DNA from: Halocaridina rubra
Lineage: Eukaryota > Arthropoda > Malacostraca > Decapoda > Atyidae
Direction of reading: 5' to 3'
Assembly: GCA_037179515.1 (NCBI GenBank)
Contig: JAXCGZ010003866.1
Coordinates: forward strand, 62,001 to 126,000
Length of the DNA: 64,000 bases
A model generated the notes under the pieces. The model was given only the letters and a program-made list of their open reading frames with translations, did no database searches and had not been told where the DNA came from. Positions 59,418 through 64,000 of this stretch are shown here, piece by piece. Numbering within the stretch: position 1 is the first letter of the stretch; every line of letters begins with the position of its first letter. Both the position numbers and the translations under genes were made by a program.

Positions 59418-59835
59418 CCCCTTTGCATGGGGGTGGCCATAAGATAATGAAATGATTGTGGAAGACACAGCAGCAATCCAGAAGGATTTAGTCTGAAGTA
59501 GCCCAGAATATGTCGCTTTTAATTGGCCATAGGCCTAACTTCATATGCATAACTTGAGCAACATGCACTCAGTGATCATGAAAATACATTTAACACCTAA
59601 AGCATTTTTGAAACTAGAATCACTTTGTTGTGAGTGTCCCTGAAAGCAGATATACACGTCTTTCACTTTTTTTTTTTTTTTTTTTTTTTTTTAGACATCC
59701 ACCATTTTCATACTGGTATAAATTAGCTTTACAATCTACAGATGTATATCTTTCAAGCACACGTGGGTGAAAATTTGCCATCCAAAGTGGTACTGTGTAA
59801 GCCAAATCCTGGAGTCTGGCTGAAGTAGACTGGTA

Positions 59836-60312
59836 TTTTTTTTTTTATGAGTGTGACACCGGGACAGGCAGAAACTGCCCTCATCAACAAAGGCCCGGGC
59901 ACGAGAAAATACTAAGACGAAGGAAAAGAAAAAGGTTAAGGGCAAGGCAGAGATGAGGTAATGTCACACAAAGGAAAACGACAGACAGATAAAAGCAGTC
60001 AAAGTAAAGAGGACCCAGAGATATGGAGGACTAGGCTCTGAGATGACATAAGATCTGCTTTTTGAAGGATGAAAGGTCATAAGAATTAGGAAAGAAAGAA
60101 GGAGGAAGAGTTCCAGAGTCTGGAGGTAGATAGGAAGAAGCAGTCGCTGCACCGACCAATCCACGAGCTACAAATCTCCACACAGTACCTGTGAGATGAG
60201 GCCGCTTGGCGAGTGTTACGCGGCCTCGGCAGTGGAGGAGGGATGCAACTCGCCAACTCATCAGAGCAGCGATGGAAGTAGTAGCGATAGAAAAGCGAAA
60301 GGGAAGATACCT
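59836..60312 (-). mobile_element. Non-LTR retrotransposon B, 3' end with ORF C-terminus
   Basis: On the minus strand it reads SLFYRYYFHRCSDELAS, PRNTRQAASSH, RLWNS and, after a 1-nt frameshift, SYDLSSFKKQILCHLRA with stop TAG at 60033-60031. This is the C-terminus of a Jockey/RTE-like ORF. The 3' UTR and an A tail (poly(T) on +, about 59836-59847) follow. Its inner 89 bp (60224-60312) are repeated perfectly in inverted orientation at 60336. Confidence 0.8.
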
Positions 60313-60424
60313 TACGGCGAAGAGAGAGAGAATCCAGGTATCTTCCCTTTCGCTTTTCTATCGCTACTACTTCCATCGCTGCTCTGATGAGTTGGCGAGT
60401 TGCATCCCTCCTCCACTGCCGAGG
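60224..60424. repeat. Perfect 89-bp inverted repeat
   Basis: Arms 60224-60312 and 60336-60424 are exact reverse complements over all 89 bp, separated by 23 bp. Both arms come from the C-terminal ORF of retrotransposon B. Confidence 0.95.
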
Positions 60425-60537
60425 TATGTGTAGCTTTGTCCTGCAAGCTTTAATAACAGTGCCCGGGCCTTTAATGATGAGGGCAGTTTCTGACTGTCCC
60501 GGTGTCACTAAAAAAAAAAAAAAAAAAAAAAAAAAAA
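60336..60537 (+). mobile_element. Non-LTR retrotransposon B, internally deleted inverted copy
   Basis: It starts with the inverted 89-bp ORF segment and jumps after CTGCCGAGG to a different sequence. From about 60461 it carries the family 3' end (GTGCCCGGGCCTTTAATGATG) and a poly(A) of about 28 nt (60509-60537). The ORF end and most of the 3' UTR are missing. Confidence 0.75.
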
Positions 60538-60949
60538 CGACTCAACAGCTGGTGCACGAATTCGATTGTACGAGGTACTCCTAACAGCATCTTTACGCTG
60601 CAATATCTAACATTATCTAGAGAGAACACATTGTTAAATGTGTGCTGTAAGTGGTGGAACTGAAGTTTTACTACCTCTAACTTTATAACGATAATGATGA
60701 TGATAATAATGATAAAAATAATTATAATGATATTATCCCAATTTGTCACGATAAATGCAGAGGTTTGACCGATCATTTGAGTTTGTTCTATGTGCCACTA
60801 TTAGTTTTTATATGAGGGGGGGGGGGACAGATACTGACTTGAAACTGGGGAATTAAGGTGGGATGCCTTTCCTATCGCCCCACTGTGACCTCGAGCGCTG
60901 GCCCTTTACCGCTTGACGTGATCTTTCTACATGATACTTCGTACCTTAG

Positions 60950-61146
60950 CGGTAGTCACTGTGGCTCAAGCGGTAGCGTCCGCGACTCTGAGGCGTCAGG
61001 TCGAGGGTTCGCGCACCGTTACGGTCTGAGGTTAGCAAGGGCATGCACTCAGGGTAGCGATTACATCTGCCAAAACAAGTCCTTCGCAAGAAGGTAACCT
61101 TCCTAGTCCTTGGTAGAAAAGGGAGACCGTGACGTAAAACCGGAAC
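60950..61146 (+). mobile_element. tRNA-derived SINE (family S)
   Basis: A box TGGCTCAAGCGGTAGCG, B box GAGGGTTCGCGCACC, and the complete body to GACGTAAAACCGGAAC. It is followed directly by a different SINE. Confidence 0.87.
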
Positions 61147-61300
61147 GAACGAACTCCGTAGCATAGCGGTAGAGAAGCAAGAATGCTCCACTCAGGAGGT
61201 GATGGAGTGCATTCGAGCCCACTGATGGGTGATAAGAAGGCCTTTCTGCCTTTGTAAGCCAGCTTTAATCCCTAAATGGGAACTAGAAATGACACATATA
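61147..61300 (+). mobile_element. tRNA-derived SINE (third family)
   Basis: A-box-like CGTAGCATAGCGGTAGAG and B-box-like GTGCATTCGAGCCCAC lie at tRNA spacing, followed by an unrelated body (GGGTGATAAGAAGGCC). It was inserted immediately behind the family S SINE. Confidence 0.6.
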
Positions 61301-62462
61301 ATGTAAAAATAAATCCAAGTATTATCATCACCATTGTTATTGTTAATGCAACAATATTAACAAGGATTTACAAGAAGAAGAAGTTGTCCGTAATGTAAAC
61401 ATTGAAGTTAGAAGATGTCCAGCGGTCAACTCACGTAGTAGTTGTATACATATTTATTCAAAGCCAATTCCATTTAAGAGGGTAAGTTTAAGTTACATGC
61501 AAAATGCATCTATAACTTCAATAGATGATGAATTTGATTATACTGATTTGTAGAGTAAATTAATAGGTTAAGCAAGTGCATTGTAAATATGCATAACCTC
61601 AGCGAGCTTCAGGGATATGTCCAATTTGGTGACTATTGTTTGTTGAGATTCATTTTCTGCACCCTTCCATAACTTGTATTTATACCTCATCGAATGGTAA
61701 TTCTTTGGCTTATATGTCTTAAGCTCACGTCACTTACTCCTGGAAAACTTTTAATTTGGGAAAAATTACACATAAAATTATGATCAATTATTAGAAATAG
61801 GAGAAGCTAGAGAGGGGCTGTTGTATATGTAAGAGACGAGACAGACACCGCCTATTGTCAGGTGAGCCTCGCTGTTGTTAAAACACCCAAATTTACCCTA
61901 TTGAGATGCCTAACTAACTCGGTAACCAAATCAATACCAGGTTAGGTTACTCGTCATAATTGGAGGCATAATAGCTCACTCATTCATGCTGCCTATTGAT
62001 TCATTATTATACATGACAAAGTTGAAGCCTCGTCTTTACTAATGAGTTATTTTAATTAACTGGTCAAAGTGAAGAAACAACCTCTATCTTCTTACTACCT
62101 TGCTTTACAGCTAAGGGGAACTACATTTGAGATAGCTCTACTCATTTACTTGTCATGGAGAAGAATAACATGAATCAATTATCTTGCAAATCTCATGACC
62201 TCTTAATATGGATCGTAATCAGTTAAGCAGGTTTGCTTTTACTGAAATTTCTTGAGATAGTGTGAAGTCCAGCTAACCAGTTAGCAGTTAGTTTGTAGCA
62301 TTTCAAATTTGCTGTCTCTTGCAGTATAAGATTATAAAAGTAAATTAAGATTTTTTGTGATACTGTGAAGTGTAAATTTTAAAGTTTTATGGTGAAAGTT
62401 ATGTTTAAATGCCTTACATTATATTTCATTTCAGAATACTGAGTAGGATCTACTTGATAGTC

Positions 62463-62748
62463 ATGGCAGATCGATTATCGCAACTTCAAGATGCTGTTAA
62501 TATGGTACGGAAGTGAATATTGGAGGAATACCTTGTAGCTATAACTCTAGTCTTAACTCTTCAAAAAATATATAACGAAGCATTCATAAAATTCTATGCG
62601 ATACAGACAATTATTGTTCCTTCAGCTATATTTATAGTTGCTTATGAAATAGAATGACTCCTTAGGACTCGGTTTGTTTTAGCTGCATTTTAGCATTATG
62701 CAGGTGATACTGCATTCTCAAACGTGAGACATAGAGCTAATAAAATGA

Positions 62749-62835
<87 letters not shown>

Positions 62836-63453
62836 TTCTGTGTACTGTATTATATAGTAGACGACAAAAAGGGATAAAGGGGTTTGGGAGCTCTTGATCC
62901 CCACTCAGAGCTTTTTTTCTTGCCGGAAAGCAACAGATTGGATATGTGAAAATAAGTAGTCTGTGATGCTATCCCAATACCTCTCTTCATTATTTCCTGT
63001 GGTCAGATTTTTTGGTCCTTCATGATGTTTTCATTTTTCCCTTTTTTAGGCCAGTTCTCTTTATATTTGTATTGTGCACAGCACTCATGAGAATAAAGAA
63101 CAGCTCTCTTTTTTTCTGTTTTAAGTGCTGTACTCAAAACCTCAAGTGAAGAGGTTAAAAAACAGGAACTATGGGCTCTTCTTATTTTATTTAGATATGT
63201 TAAGAATATCAGTAATATGTCATATTTTATATGTAAAAATCATCACAAGTTAGCTGCATAAATTTTGTCATTTGAGCAAGCAGAAAATGTATTCATATTT
63301 TTATGTATAATTCATCATAAGTAAGTGTATAATTTTTGTCATTTCAGCAAGCAGAAAATTTATTCAACAGCATCGGTTGCCTCTTCACATCCGCTGCCCC
63401 TTGTAGTTTTGATAAAAGTGGCAAAACACCTTCTCAAAATGAAAACCCAGATG
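62463..63453 (+). CDS. MED21: Mediator subunit MED21, first two coding exons (partial)
   Basis: Exon 62463-62504 encodes MADRLSQLQDAVNM. Exon 63348-63453 encodes QAENLFNSIGCL, then SAAPCSFDKSGKTPSQNENPD, ending in phase 1; the rest lies beyond the window. MED21 (Srb7) is a small subunit of the Mediator middle module that pairs with MED7 and links regulators to RNA polymerase II in the nucleus. The start MADRLTQLQDAVN and the following (Q)A(E)xFCNAIGxL region are highly conserved in animals; here the Cys-Asn-Ala of other animals is Phe-Asn-Ser. A 3' splice site (TTTCATTTCAG) at 62434 suggests a 5' UTR intron upstream. Both donors are GTACGG. Confidence 0.85.
62752..62829. repeat. (AT)n microsatellite
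   Basis: Pure AT of about 76 bp in MED21 intron 1. Confidence 0.98.
63238..63366 (+). repeat. 71-bp tandem duplication covering the MED21 exon 2 acceptor
   Basis: GTCATTTGAGCAAGCAGAAAAT near 63267 repeats as GTCATTTCAGCAAGCAGAAAAT near 63338, offset 71 bp. The flanks also match (ATCATCACAAGTTAG against TTCATCATAAGTAAG). Only the second copy has CAG and continues into coding sequence. Confidence 0.85.
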
Positions 63454-64000
63454 GTACGGAAAGTGTATGCTTGGTTTTGATGGCAAAGTTTGTATTTTAT
63501 ATATTAGGTTTTTGCCAGTTATTTTAGAGCTTACAGTTCATACTTCTCTCTTAGCGACTTACAAGTAGCGTAGCCATTTATTTTATCCTAATCAGTTCCT
63601 GTTTCCGTCATAATTACTGTACTTTATAAATGAATGGCAGCTTTTTGAGGTGAAGTGGAAATCTTTATCATTAGATTTGGCAAAATTTCAAGTCAGAATT
63701 TGAATCTGTTAATAGCTCACATAAGTCAAGGCACATGTAGACTGTTGGAAGCACTTAATTTTTTTTCCAGCATATCTCTGTTAATGTACTGTACTGTCTA
63801 GTATAAAATCTTAAAAAAATGTAAATTGATAGAGATTAAAAGATTCTTATCTGGTAATTGGTAAAAGGCAAGCCTACAAATAGATATAAATTCTTAGTTA
63901 ACTTGCAAACCCACATATAGGTTATGCTTGCTTTTGTCATTATATATTTGTTAGACTGATTTTTATATTGACTACAGATATTTAATAGTTTAATTTTATC

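Overview
This is eukaryotic, AT-rich, intron-rich DNA packed with very long microsatellites: (AT)n, (AG)n and (AAT)n, one of them about 1 kb. It also holds many non-LTR retrotransposon ends and tRNA-derived SINEs. The gene content is metazoan (cathepsin D, VWA7, MED21). The repeat style fits an arthropod, most likely a decapod crustacean; that taxonomic call is inference.

Four host genes can be supported. (1) A complete lysosomal cathepsin D-like aspartic protease on + (9 coding exons, 6683-17009, 385 aa). (2) A complete VWA7-like single-pass membrane protein on + (20 coding exons, 25955-46430, 1043 aa). Its final exon offers either a short basic tail ending at TAG or a 130-residue Ser-rich tail in the same frame. 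(3) A complete, unrecognised secretory-pathway protein on - (3 exons, 52818-48588, 675 aa), convergent with VWA7. (4) The first two coding exons of Mediator subunit MED21 on + (from 62463), running off the window. Splice phases agree at every junction in all four.

Layout: 1-5.7 kb is a retrotransposon cluster, with a nearly complete CR1/L2-like element on -, ORF1 plus ORF2. 6.7-18.2 kb is cathepsin D, with nested TIR elements and a SINE in its introns. 18.3-25.9 kb is intergenic: decayed CR1 and Tc1/mariner copies and a foldback element. 26-46.8 kb is VWA7, with introns full of microsatellites, foldbacks, SINEs, a CR1 fragment and a 75-bp minisatellite. 48.6-52.8 kb is the unknown gene. 52.9-62.4 kb is repeats plus one candidate promoter block near 57.7-58.0 kb.

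The most interesting signals are: an in-frame A_AAT_TTT slippery heptamer in the ORF1/ORF2 overlap of a CR1-like element whose ORF2 lacks a usable AUG; the alternative VWA7 cytoplasmic tail (75-nt exitron or stop readthrough); CR1-like copies joined end to end at CA microsatellites and at each other's 3' tails; a perfect 89-bp inverted repeat built from a retrotransposon; and the unknown 675-aa gene.
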